Part shown: one piece after another, positions 16,823-24,093 of the stretch
How the letters are laid out: each line of letters starts with the position of its first letter
How positions within the stretch are numbered: the first letter of the stretch is position 1
From: an uncultured Collinsella sp.
GTDB taxonomy: Bacteria > Actinomycetota > Coriobacteriia > Coriobacteriales > Coriobacteriaceae
Direction of reading: 5' to 3'
Length of the DNA: 35,477 nucleotides
Assembly: GCA_934621885.1 (NCBI GenBank)
Contig: CAKTUH010000008.1
Location: 1 to 35,477 of the forward strand
Program-made: the position numbers and the translations under genes
The notes under the pieces: generated by a model
The model's database searches: none
What the model was told of the DNA's origin: nothing
Seen by the model: the letters and a program-made list of their open reading frames with translations, nothing else

Positions 16823-17721
16823 GGGGTTTGGCGGGGCTTTCGGTCGCGACGGCGTGCGGGGCAGAGTCTCGTGTGCCGCGGGTGCCGCCGGCGGAGCTGG
16901 CGCGCCAGACGCTCGAATCGATGGCGGAGAAGCTGCCCCGTGAGTTGGCGGAAAACGACCTGCTGACAAAGATTGCCCGTTCGTGGGCGTCGCTGATCCC
17001 CGCAGATCGCCTTGGCCTCGCTATCGAGGATAACGCGGCTCGTCTGGCATTTCTGCTGTTGTCGAGCGGTATCTGCAGCGTTTTGCTGGCCGTTGCGTCG
17101 TTATCGCCTATCGGCTTTGTCTTGGGACTGGTGGCGCCGTTTGGCGTGGGCGCCGCGCGTGACACCTTCGACCGCCGCCGCGAACAGCATGATGTTGAAG
17201 AGGCCATGCCCGAGGCATTCACGGCGCTATCCATGTCACTTGCCTCGGGACACTCGCTGGCGCAGGGCATGCGCTTTGTGGGCGCCCATGCGCAAGAGCC
17301 GGTACATACCGAGTTTTTGCGGGTGGCGGCAGCAATCGATTGCGGCATCTCGGCGACCGACGCGCTCGATGACCTGCTCGTTCGCATCGATGCCCCCGGC
17401 CTTTCGCTCGTTACCTTGGCGCTCAAGGTATCGCAGCGTACCGGCGCTCCGCTTGCCGGTTTGCTATCAGAGGCGTCGAGCATGGTGGGGGAGCGCATTG
17501 AGCTCAAGCGCCGCCTGGATGTTAAGACGTCGCAGGCACGCATGTCAGCGCACATGGTCGCGGCGATGCCAGCGGGCATGTGCGCGGTGCTTGTCTTGCT
17601 TTCGGCCGACTTTCGCCGTGGTCTTGCGACGCCGGTCGGTGCGGGCGCCGTGGTGCTGGGCCTTGCCCTCAACGCTGTCGCCCTGGTGGTTATCCGGCGC
17701 ATTATGCGGGTGGAGCTGTGA
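16795..17721 (+). CDS. tadB: TadB-like inner-membrane platform protein
   Basis: 308 aa. Integral membrane protein with a T2SSF-type domain (about residues 140-270, containing EEAMPEAFTALSMSLASGHSL) and paired hydrophobic segments near residues 85-125 and at the C-terminus (about 255-305). It pairs with TadC as the platform on which TadA acts. ATG 16795 has GAGGAGG just upstream and lies within the tadA end. The tadC start overlaps its stop. Confidence 0.88.
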   Translation: MEIAVPLVVGGLAGLSVATACGAESRVPRVPPAELARQTLESMAEKLPRELAENDLLTKIARSWASLIPADRLGLAIEDNAARLAFLLLSSGICSVLLAVASLSPIGFVLGLVAPFGVGAARDTFDRRREQHDVEEAMPEAFTALSMSLASGHSLAQGMRFVGAHAQEPVHTEFLRVAAAIDCGISATDALDDLLVRIDAPGLSLVTLALKVSQRTGAPLAGLLSEASSMVGERIELKRRLDVKTSQARMSAHMVAAMPAGMCAVLVLLSADFRRGLATPVGAGAVVLGLALNAVALVVIRRIMRVEL

Positions 17722-18359
17722 GCGCCCTGGTTGGGGTTGCGGCTAGTCTATGCGCCCTGAGCGTGTTTGCCGCGACAGGTTTGGAACGTGCGGATGCCCG
17801 CAAAATTGCAGAGGCGTGCAAGCGCGAGGCGGTGCTGGTCGTTGCCGCGTGCCGCTCGGTAATCGATGCCCTGACTGTGCGAGTGAAGGGCGCGATTGGG
17901 GCGGGCGGCCCGGCGCAGGTGTCGCTCGGCGAGGTGTCCGAGATGATCGACGTGGTGCGCCTGGGGCTTTCGGCCGGCCTTTCGTTTGATGCGGCGCTCG
18001 AGATTTTCTGCGCCAATCGTCGCTCGGTGCTGGCCATCCGTCTGGAGCGCGCCTGCATGGCGTGGCAGGTGGGCGTGGGGACGCGCGAAGCCGAGCTGTT
18101 GGCTGCCGCACGCGATCTGGACGTGCGAGCGCTCGAGACCTTTGCCATCACGGTGGGGCAGGCGCTCGCCCTGGGTGCCCCGCTTGCCGAGACGCTGGCT
18201 GCCCAAAGTCGCGAGATTCGTGCGGCCCATCGCGCCGCAGTCGAGCGCGAGATCGAGCGCGCGCCCGTCAAGTTGCTGATTCCCACCGGCACGCTCATCT
18301 TGCCGGCGTTGCTTCTGTCCATATTGGGCCCGCTGCTGGGAGCAGGCGGGATGATGTAG
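17718..18359 (+). CDS. tadC: TadC-like inner-membrane platform protein
   Basis: 213 aa, T2SSF-type. An N-terminal hydrophobic segment, a central helical domain (EMIDVVRLGLSAGLSFDAAL and the matching half ITVGQALALGAPLAETL), and a C-terminal membrane segment LLIPTGTLILPALLLSILGP. GTG 17718 overlaps the tadB stop (GTGA), typical coupling. It is shorter than many TadC proteins (about 300 aa), so the N-terminal membrane part may be reduced. Confidence 0.85.
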   Translation: MSALVGVAASLCALSVFAATGLERADARKIAEACKREAVLVVAACRSVIDALTVRVKGAIGAGGPAQVSLGEVSEMIDVVRLGLSAGLSFDAALEIFCANRRSVLAIRLERACMAWQVGVGTREAELLAAARDLDVRALETFAITVGQALALGAPLAETLAAQSREIRAAHRAAVEREIERAPVKLLIPTGTLILPALLLSILGPLLGAGGMM

Positions 18360-18369
18360 GGAGGAATAT

Positions 18370-18603
18370 ATGAACACGATGACCGACATTGCGGGCAAGG
18401 TTCGAAGCTGGGCTTTTTGCCAGGCAATTCGCGCTCGCCAGCGTGCCAAGGTGCTGTTGCAGGAGGAGAGCGCGCAGGGCACTACCGAATACGCCATCTT
18501 GGTCGGCGTGCTTGTAGTGATCGCGATTATCGCCATCGTCGCGTTTAAGAGCAAAGTCGAAGAGCTATGGAACGCGATCAAAGACGGCATCAACAGTCTG
18601 TAG
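18370..18603 (+). CDS. flp: Flp-type (type IVb) pilin
   Basis: 77 aa. The leader runs to EESAQG, followed by TTEYAILVGVLVVIAIIAIV. This is a prepilin-peptidase site (cleavage after Gly), with Glu at position +3 and the adjacent Tyr typical of Flp pilins, and one hydrophobic helix. The mature peptide is about 42 residues. The leader (about 35 aa) is long for the family. GGAGGA precedes the ATG. This is probably the major pilus subunit; the TadV-like peptidase that would process it is not in the window. Confidence 0.9.
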   Translation: MNTMTDIAGKVRSWAFCQAIRARQRAKVLLQEESAQGTTEYAILVGVLVVIAIIAIVAFKSKVEELWNAIKDGINSL

Positions 18604-19130
18604 GAGGCGGGCGGCCTGTTGGCTCGCTGCTGGTGCTCGTCTGTTTGCTCGTGGCAATAGCGGTGACGCTTTGGGGGTTGGGTGTTGCGCGGCAGCAGCG
18701 TCCAGACGCTACCGCCGATTTGGGATCGGGCTCGGCGGTAGCGTCACAAGCAAAAGACGCGCGGGATGCGGGCACCCAGGATGCCGCCGTCACGGCTCGG
18801 ACCTTTTTGCAGGTGCTCGACGAGCGGACGGCCAGCGCGACGGAGCCCTCTGCAGACAACGCGATCGCGGTTCGGCTCGCATGGTCCGAGGATCGGCCGA
18901 TGACCGAGGCGGCGGCAGACCTGTTGCGCGCCTATCGCGAAGTGCCCACGGCCCAGCTTGCCCTGAGCGGCTACCTCGATATTAAGGGCAACGTATGGGG
19001 CGCTATCGTGCGCGATGGACGTGGCTGGGTCGACATGGTGACGGTTGCCGCGGATGCCGGCGATGCTTCGTGCCGCCTGCGTGCCGTGCGTCTGGTTCCG
19101 CAAACAACGGAGTCAAAGGAGGGGTCGTGA
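18567..19130 (+). CDS. Tad-locus single-pass membrane protein, unknown function
   Basis: 187 aa from ATG 18567, which overlaps the end of flp by 37 nt. Basic N-terminus, one membrane helix (about residues 19-44, SLLVLVCLLVAIAVTLWGLG), then an extracytoplasmic Ala-rich domain of about 140 residues with no motif I recognise. The AGGAGG at 18602-18607 suggests that a later start may be used, but the next in-frame start (GTG 18633) is 25 nt away and would cut into the helix. A pilus-assembly accessory role is inferred from position only. Confidence 0.6.
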   Translation: MERDQRRHQQSVGGGRPVGSLLVLVCLLVAIAVTLWGLGVARQQRPDATADLGSGSAVASQAKDARDAGTQDAAVTARTFLQVLDERTASATEPSADNAIAVRLAWSEDRPMTEAAADLLRAYREVPTAQLALSGYLDIKGNVWGAIVRDGRGWVDMVTVAADAGDASCRLRAVRLVPQTTESKEGS

Positions 19131-19131
19131 A

Positions 19132-19350
19132 ATGCATGATGTCCTGCGTGAGGAATCTGCTCAGTCGACTGTCGAATACGCCATCGTCACCGTTGCGCTG
19201 TTATCGATTGTGCTGGCGATTGCGGGGCTTTGGCGCGCAGGCACCGACGGGCGCTTGGCGGCGCTGGTCGAGCAGGCAGCGTCTCATGGCGTCGCTCCGT
19301 CGTCGGTTATCGATGCCGCGACGGGTGCCAAGGACATCGCGCTGTACTGA
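19132..19350 (+). CDS. Second Flp/pseudopilin-like protein
   Basis: 72 aa. MHDVLREESAQS is followed by TVEYAIVTVALLSIVLAIAG: the same EESAQ-x-TxEYAI processing box as the Flp pilin, here with Ser at -1 instead of Gly, and one hydrophobic helix. A hydrophilic tail of about 45 residues follows. AGGAGG at 19117-19122 supports ATG 19132. Probably a minor pilin or pseudopilin of the Tad machine. Confidence 0.75.
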   Translation: MHDVLREESAQSTVEYAIVTVALLSIVLAIAGLWRAGTDGRLAALVEQAASHGVAPSSVIDAATGAKDIALY

Positions 19351-19354
19351 TGCC

Positions 19355-19825
19355 GTGCGCGAGGATCGGGCGCAGTCTACGGTCGAGGCCGCCTTTTTGC
19401 TGCCAACGTTTTTGACGCTCATCCTGCTCGCATTGCAGCCGGTGTGCCTGCTCTACACGCGCGCGGTCATGGAGTCTGCCGCCGCCGAGACCGCGCGGCT
19501 TATGACCACGACGACGGTGGGGGACGACGATGACCTTAAGGAGTTCACTCGCCGCAGACTTGCCGCGGTGCCCAACGTCTCGATTTTTCATGCCGGTGGG
19601 CCGCTGTCGTGGGATATCGAGTTGGGCCGGGCGGGCGCGGGCGGCACCTCGTCCGTGTCTGTTGCCGGCGAGGTTAAGCCGCTGCCCGTGATCGGTGCAT
19701 TTGTGCAGGCCATGGGCAGTGCGGGTGAGGGTGGCTATGTCGAGCTCAAGGTCGATGTCTCGTATCGATCGCGTCCCGAATGGCTGGAGGGAGATTATGG
19801 TTCATGGATTGCTGCGTGGGATTAA
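19355..19825 (+). CDS. tadE: TadE-like minor pseudopilin
   Basis: 156 aa. Starts MREDRAQSTVEAAFLLPTF and continues as one hydrophobic helix: the TadE signature, in which the prepilin peptidase site precedes TVEAAFLLP. The C-terminal domain (about residues 60-156) is predicted outside the membrane. GTG 19355 lies 5 nt after the preceding stop and has no strong ribosome site, so translation is probably coupled. An upstream ATG (19310) exists in frame but has no ribosome site. The gene overlaps the next by 29 nt. Confidence 0.75.
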   Translation: MREDRAQSTVEAAFLLPTFLTLILLALQPVCLLYTRAVMESAAAETARLMTTTTVGDDDDLKEFTRRRLAAVPNVSIFHAGGPLSWDIELGRAGAGGTSSVSVAGEVKPLPVIGAFVQAMGSAGEGGYVELKVDVSYRSRPEWLEGDYGSWIAAWD

Positions 19826-21962
19826 GCGCTGCCTGCTGCGGGTGACGCAAGGGTTTGCGGCTCGCCGTCGACCGGGCGACAGCTGCAAGCGGGGTGGCTT
19901 TATGGGCCGTGCCGGTATCGACTTGTTTATCGAAGATGGTGCCTATACCACGCTCTCCTCTGCGGTTGTCATTCTAGTGGTGCTTACGCTGCTGTTTTCA
20001 TCGACCGCGGCGATATGGAGCATGTCGCGCGCCGGAGACACCCAGGTGGCGGCCGATAGTGGCGCGCTGGCGGGCGCCAACGTGGTGTCGTCTTATCACA
20101 CGGCCGTCACGGTGGTGGATGCGAGCATTTTGAGTTTGGGCCTGGCGGGGTTTGCCACGATCGGCACCGGCTTGGTGGCCATCCTCATACCGGGTGCCGA
20201 GGTTGTTGGCAGCGATATCATCGATACGGGAACCCAGATCATTAAAACGCGTAACAAGTTTGCCAAAAGCGCGGCAAAGGGCCTGCAAAAGATCGAGACC
20301 GCCTTGCCGTACCTGGTTGCCGCGCGCGCCATGCAGGCAGTATCGGCGCAGGATACCGACGGCGTGACCTATACCGGTACGGCGCTTGCCGTGCCCAGGA
20401 CATCCGAGTCGGATTTTGTTGCGCTCGAAGGATCCGAAATCTCGACCGATGCCATTAAAGATGCGTCGGAAGATCTGGAGCGCGCGGCCGAGGAGCTACA
20501 AAAAGCATCGGAGGAGACGGCGAAGGCCAAAGAGCGCGCCTGGCTAGCGGATTGCGGTGGATCGGATAAAGGTTCGGTCGGCAGCTGTTCGTGTATGTGG
20601 GAGCGCGCAAAAAGCCTAACGGATCTCCCCGGTGTTCAAAATCCGCATTACTCATCGAGTGTTACGTGGGAGCCTCAAGTTGCCCTTGATCGCGCGAAGG
20701 ACTACTACCATTGGCGTCTGACAAATGAGAAGCCCCAAGGCTCGAGTGTCGAGATGAAGGCAGAGTCTGCGGCGCGTAAGGCGTTTTATACCTACGCGAG
20801 CGCGGAGGTCGATCGGGCATATATAACCGAGAGTGGGGATAAGGTTTCCTCCTATATTCCGCTGTTGCCGCGCAATTCTGACGAGGTGCGGGCGACGGAA
20901 CTCTATACCGATGCGGTGTGGCCGACTAGCGTGAACGATGACAAGGCGTATCTGCATTACGGGACGACCTGCCCTAACTATAAGAAAGGAACGCCGAGCG
21001 GATTTGCTTCGGTCGCCGATTACGATGGACAGGATAAATGCAGCAAATGCCATTTTGGCGTTTCGTCGCTTGGTGCTGTTGCGGCGCCTTCAACCTCTAT
21101 CGAAAACGGCTTCGAGTATCACTTTGATAAGTTTAAAGATGCCCTGGAGGACTACGTCGACTGTCGCAACAAGGAGCTTGAGCTTGAGCGTCAGACCGAG
21201 GACGAAGCCGACCGTGCGGGCAATGCGTTCGATACCGCCATCAAAGAGCTTTCGGGCGAGCGCCCGCGTATTGCTCCGCCCGGTCGCAACGGCGTGGTCG
21301 CTTTTGCGGTCTCGGGTGCCATCTCCAGCCCCGACGAGCTCAACTCCTCGTTTAACACGGCAGTTAGGCTTGGCGATCGCGGCGCAATCTCTGCTGCGGT
21401 GCTGGCGCCCGACGACGCGACGGCGCAAAACAACGTCCTCTCGCGGTTTTTCTCTACACTGGAGGAGCGTTCGGGCGGCGTTGCCGGCGTGTTCGACGGC
21501 GTTATGGATGTTTGGGGACGGCTGCTTGTGGGGTACGGAGACATCCAGGGCGCGGCCGACGAGCTTATGGGTGAGCTGATCGGTGGCTTGGGAGGGGGTA
21601 GCGGTGCGTTGGGTTCCATCGCGTCGTGGCTCGGCGACACCGTCTCATCTTCCGTAGCGGCGCTGGGGCTCGAACCGTGCGATCTGCGCCTGCGAAAACC
21701 GGTGCTGACCGATACCGCCAACGTCATTAAAAGTCCGGGGTCCGATATCGCAGGCATTTCTAAAGCTCAAGATACCCTGCGAAAAATCCCCTTGGGCGTG
21801 ACCGACCCCAAGGCACTTTGCGAGGCCTTGGAGTATCACGTCGAGCGCACCATCAGCGGCGCGGTGTTCACGCTTGCGGAGATTCCACTGCCCGGTGGCG
21901 GTTCCATTCCCCTTACCGTCGATGTCGCCACGCTGGTGGGGGCTTTTGGCGGTGGGTCGTAA
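19797..21962 (+). CDS. TadG-like pilus protein with cysteine clusters
   Basis: 721 aa. A basic N-terminal leader (about 45 aa) precedes a membrane helix (about residues 58-75), then QVAADSGALAGA, the TadG-type motif seen just after the helix. The central part (about 240-470) has a predicted helical segment and the cysteines C253, C264, C266, C392, C415 and C418, including C-S-C (264-266) and CSKCH (415-419, a CXXCH). The C-terminal part (about 480-721) is Gly/Ala-rich. GGAGG lies 6 nt before ATG 19797. Bases about 20560-21060 use rarer codons and are less GC-biased than the rest of the operon, suggesting a domain of different origin or relaxed selection. Exact role unknown. Confidence 0.65.
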   Translation: MVHGLLRGIKRCLLRVTQGFAARRRPGDSCKRGGFMGRAGIDLFIEDGAYTTLSSAVVILVVLTLLFSSTAAIWSMSRAGDTQVAADSGALAGANVVSSYHTAVTVVDASILSLGLAGFATIGTGLVAILIPGAEVVGSDIIDTGTQIIKTRNKFAKSAAKGLQKIETALPYLVAARAMQAVSAQDTDGVTYTGTALAVPRTSESDFVALEGSEISTDAIKDASEDLERAAEELQKASEETAKAKERAWLADCGGSDKGSVGSCSCMWERAKSLTDLPGVQNPHYSSSVTWEPQVALDRAKDYYHWRLTNEKPQGSSVEMKAESAARKAFYTYASAEVDRAYITESGDKVSSYIPLLPRNSDEVRATELYTDAVWPTSVNDDKAYLHYGTTCPNYKKGTPSGFASVADYDGQDKCSKCHFGVSSLGAVAAPSTSIENGFEYHFDKFKDALEDYVDCRNKELELERQTEDEADRAGNAFDTAIKELSGERPRIAPPGRNGVVAFAVSGAISSPDELNSSFNTAVRLGDRGAISAAVLAPDDATAQNNVLSRFFSTLEERSGGVAGVFDGVMDVWGRLLVGYGDIQGAADELMGELIGGLGGGSGALGSIASWLGDTVSSSVAALGLEPCDLRLRKPVLTDTANVIKSPGSDIAGISKAQDTLRKIPLGVTDPKALCEALEYHVERTISGAVFTLAEIPLPGGGSIPLTVDVATLVGAFGGGS

Positions 21963-22438
21963 TGGGCATTCGCACGGGCTTGCGCGAGGAGCGTGCCCAG
22001 GCGACGGTCGAGATGGCCGTGGTTGCGCCCGTCCTGATCGTGCTGGCTCTCATCGCGTGCAACGTCATGATCTTTGCCGGCGCGGTCGCGCGCTTCGACC
22101 GCGTGGTGCCCGACATCGTGCTGGCGCACGCTGTGGCGCCGGGCGGGGAGGGTGACGAGAGCTCCATTGACGCTTCCGCGACCGTTCAGGCTCAGATTCA
22201 GGATGCCATGGAGGGATATGGCCTACAGGTCGAGGTCTCGAGCGAACAAGGTACGGCGTCATCGGAGGGTGGCCTGCTCTCTCTTTCTGGCACGTTTAGG
22301 ACCTATACCTGCACCATGCACTACGAGCCGTGGCCGAGTTCGCTGAGCATCGCCGGCGTTTCCCTGGGGGCGCCGGCCGTGCTCACGCATGAACGCGCGG
22401 TGACGGTCGATCCATGGCGCCCGGGGGTGGTCATGTGA
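21962..22438 (+). CDS. TadE/TadF-like minor pseudopilin
   Basis: 158 aa. MGIRTGLREERAQATVEMAVVAPVL leads into one hydrophobic helix (about residues 15-45): again the AQ-x-TVE processing box shared by the pilin-like proteins of this operon. The C-terminal domain contains two Cys (one in the helix, one at the end of TYTC). The ATG overlaps the stop of the TadG-like gene by 1 nt. Distinguishing TadE from TadF is not possible by eye. Confidence 0.7.
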   Translation: MGIRTGLREERAQATVEMAVVAPVLIVLALIACNVMIFAGAVARFDRVVPDIVLAHAVAPGGEGDESSIDASATVQAQIQDAMEGYGLQVEVSSEQGTASSEGGLLSLSGTFRTYTCTMHYEPWPSSLSIAGVSLGAPAVLTHERAVTVDPWRPGVVM

Positions 22439-22794
22439 GTGCGGCCTCGTCCTATATCGCCTACGCGCGGGCGCTCAACAGGTTGGGCTGGACGCCGGCC
22501 GAGTTTGTGGTGGCGGAGTCGTTTGCTGTGCGTCTGCGCGGCATGCTGGGACGGCGGCCGATTGCCGCCAGCGGACTGCCGCTTGTCATGGCGTTTCCGC
22601 GCTGTTCCTCGGTTCACACCTGCTTTATGGCCTACCCCATCGACATCGCCTTCATCAATCGCAGCGGCAACGTCCTCGTATGCTACGAAAACGTACGTCC
22701 CTGGCGCATGTGCTCCTGCCCCGGCGCCTGGGCGGCACTCGAGCGCCCTTCAATCATTGTTTCGCCCCCTGCTCTCCAACGCGTGCCGGCATAG
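22435..22794 (+). CDS. DUF192 family protein
   Basis: 119 aa. RLRGMLGRRP, VMAFPRCSSVHTCFM, and IDIAFINRSGNVL are the DUF192 signature, followed by the C-terminal GAWAALE. The biochemical function of the family is not established. GTG 22435 overlaps the previous stop (GTGA) and has GGGGGTGG 4 nt upstream. It is the last gene of the Tad operon; no terminator is obvious after it. Confidence 0.82.
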   Translation: MSAASSYIAYARALNRLGWTPAEFVVAESFAVRLRGMLGRRPIAASGLPLVMAFPRCSSVHTCFMAYPIDIAFINRSGNVLVCYENVRPWRMCSCPGAWAALERPSIIVSPPALQRVPA

Positions 22795-22812
22795 GAATTG
22801 GCGACAGTGGAC

Positions 22813-22838
22813 TTTCGTCATACGAAATTTGGTACGAT
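22813..22838 (+). promoter_or_regulatory. Promoter and palindrome of the toxin-antitoxin-like pair
   Basis: TTTCGT-CAT-ACGAAA (22813-22827) is a perfect 6-bp palindrome. A possible -10 TACGAT lies at 22833-22838. The palindrome covers the spacer and -35 edge, where an autoregulating antitoxin would bind. The -35 is weak. Confidence 0.45.
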
Positions 22839-22852
22839 GGAGGAGGAGATGC

Positions 22853-23119
22853 ATGGATGTCGAGATCCATCCCAACGCCAAAAAGCACCTGACGGAAAAA
22901 CAGGTGCTTGGTGCCTGGCTCGCGGTTACTGAGTGTGTTCGCCGCGAGTCGGAGGACGAGCCGCCGAGATGGCTTGCGATTGGATGGCTTCCGGACGGTC
23001 GGAGTGTGGAACTCGTTGCGGTCGAACTAATTCGTGGATGGCTCATCATTCATGCATTGTCTCCGGTTCAGAAGAAATTCTGGCAAGAGATCGAGCGAGC
23101 TCGGCAAAGGGGTCGATGA
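22853..23119 (+). CDS. Small protein, probable toxin of a toxin-antitoxin pair
   Basis: 88 aa, unrecognised as a named toxin. A compact alpha/beta pattern: EIHPNAKKHLT, then a Trp-rich strand region (RWLAIGWLPDGRSVELVAVEL) and the end WLIIHALSPVQKKFW. The last motif, His-Ala-x-Pro-x-x-x-Lys-Phe, is like the C-terminal HAMP..KKF end of small actinobacterial toxin-like proteins. GGAGGAGGAG is 4 nt upstream of ATG 22853. Its stop overlaps an ATG of the next gene, which encodes a ribbon-helix-helix protein; the pairing is the main evidence for its role. Confidence 0.6.
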   Translation: MDVEIHPNAKKHLTEKQVLGAWLAVTECVRRESEDEPPRWLAIGWLPDGRSVELVAVELIRGWLIIHALSPVQKKFWQEIERARQRGR

Positions 23120-23403
23120 TGGGCAAGACATATACGACCGCTAATGGTCAGGTTGTAACGGATGAAATGATTGACGCGTGGTGTGAGTCGTACGAGCGCG
23201 GAGAGTTTCCGGATGGCGAACACACTGTTGGGGGGATCGTGCACGGGCGGCCCCCGCTCTCAAGTGAGGGGACGGCAACGCTGTCAGTCAAGATTCCCCT
23301 AGGAATGAAGGAAGCTATTCGTCGACGGGCGGCTGCCGAGGGAATGACGCCAAGTGAGTTTGCTCGTGCGGCCCTGAGCGAAAAACTTCTTGCTGCCGGT
23401 TGA
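23119..23403 (+). CDS. Ribbon-helix-helix (CopG-type) antitoxin-like protein
   Basis: 94 aa. N-terminal acidic part (DEMIDAWCESYERGEF), then a GRPPLSSEGTATLSVKIP strand and the helix pair EAIRRRAAAEGMTPSEFARAALSEKL. This is a classic ribbon-helix-helix DNA-binding domain at the C-terminus, with the toxin-binding part N-terminal. The preceding toxin-like gene and the palindrome at 22813-22827 fit an autoregulated type II module. Start: ATG 23119 has AAGGGG 6 nt upstream; ATG 23116 is a close alternative. Confidence 0.72.
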   Translation: MGKTYTTANGQVVTDEMIDAWCESYERGEFPDGEHTVGGIVHGRPPLSSEGTATLSVKIPLGMKEAIRRRAAAEGMTPSEFARAALSEKLLAAG

Positions 23404-23455
23404 TGCTTCTGACGTGCCGTTCTATAGGATCGAGGTCGTGGCCGATGTCGCGTTC

Positions 23456-23505
23456 AAAACTTTTTTCAAATTCTCGGTTGACCGGAGCGCGTCCTTGGTT
23501 ATACT
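23456..23505 (+). promoter_or_regulatory. tRNA-Phe promoter with upstream A/T element
   Basis: -35 TTGACC (23478-23483), 16-bp spacer, -10 TATACT (23500-23505). An AAAACTTTTTTCAAATT block (23456-23472) ends 5 bp before the -35; the same TTTTTTCAAATT-N5-TTGACC arrangement recurs at the second tRNA-Arg gene. Confidence 0.8.
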
Positions 23506-23537
23506 AATCAAGCCTTGAAACAAGGCACACCTCAAAT

Positions 23538-23610
<73 letters not shown>

Positions 23611-23623
23611 CCTTGAATTGACT

Positions 23624-23653
23624 AGGACCTCTGCAAAGGGGTCCTTTTCTTTT
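23624..23653 (+). terminator. Terminator of tRNA-Phe
   Basis: 9-bp stem AGGACCTCT/AGGGGTCCT (one G-U) with GCAA loop, then TTTCTTTT. An identical second copy lies at 23810-23839. Confidence 0.85.
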
Positions 23654-23809
23654 ACGTAGCCCTCGCATGGAATCGAACCCCGTGAGGGCGCGGAGCTGAG
23701 GAAACGCGATAGCGTTTGCCAGCGGAGCTCGCAAGGCGCGGAAGCGCCGCAGCGGTCCGCACGCGCGGAGCGCGGGCGCGATTCCCTTCCCCGCCACCTT
23801 GAATTGACT

Positions 23810-23839
23810 AGGACCTCTGCAAAGGGGTCCTTTTCTTTT
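23810..23839 (+). terminator. Duplicate tRNA-Phe terminator
   Basis: Exact copy of the hairpin at 23624-23653, in the second direct repeat. No gene ends immediately upstream of it. Confidence 0.75.
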
Positions 23840-24022
23840 ATGCATGGCTCCGCGGAAAATGCATCCCAGTCTTTTGCGAAAAAACGGGGCACGCTTTCCG
23901 GCCGCCTACTTCCGGCGCATATGTACATCTCGGCGCGCCATCTCGGGTTCCGTCTGCCCGGACATTCCTCCTACTTTTGCGCCACTTTGTAGACCGTTCG
24001 GTCGCCTGTCCGCATGCGCGGG

Positions 24023-24028
24023 TATACT
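24023..24028 (+). promoter_or_regulatory. -10 element upstream of the GH5-like gene
   Basis: TATACT, about 65 nt before the start codon; no convincing -35 at 16-18 bp. Confidence 0.4.
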
Positions 24029-24093
24029 CAAAACGATACTTTTCCTATGCAATACGATGCAGGCTCGACCTGCGCGATCCGAAGGGGGCAGTG

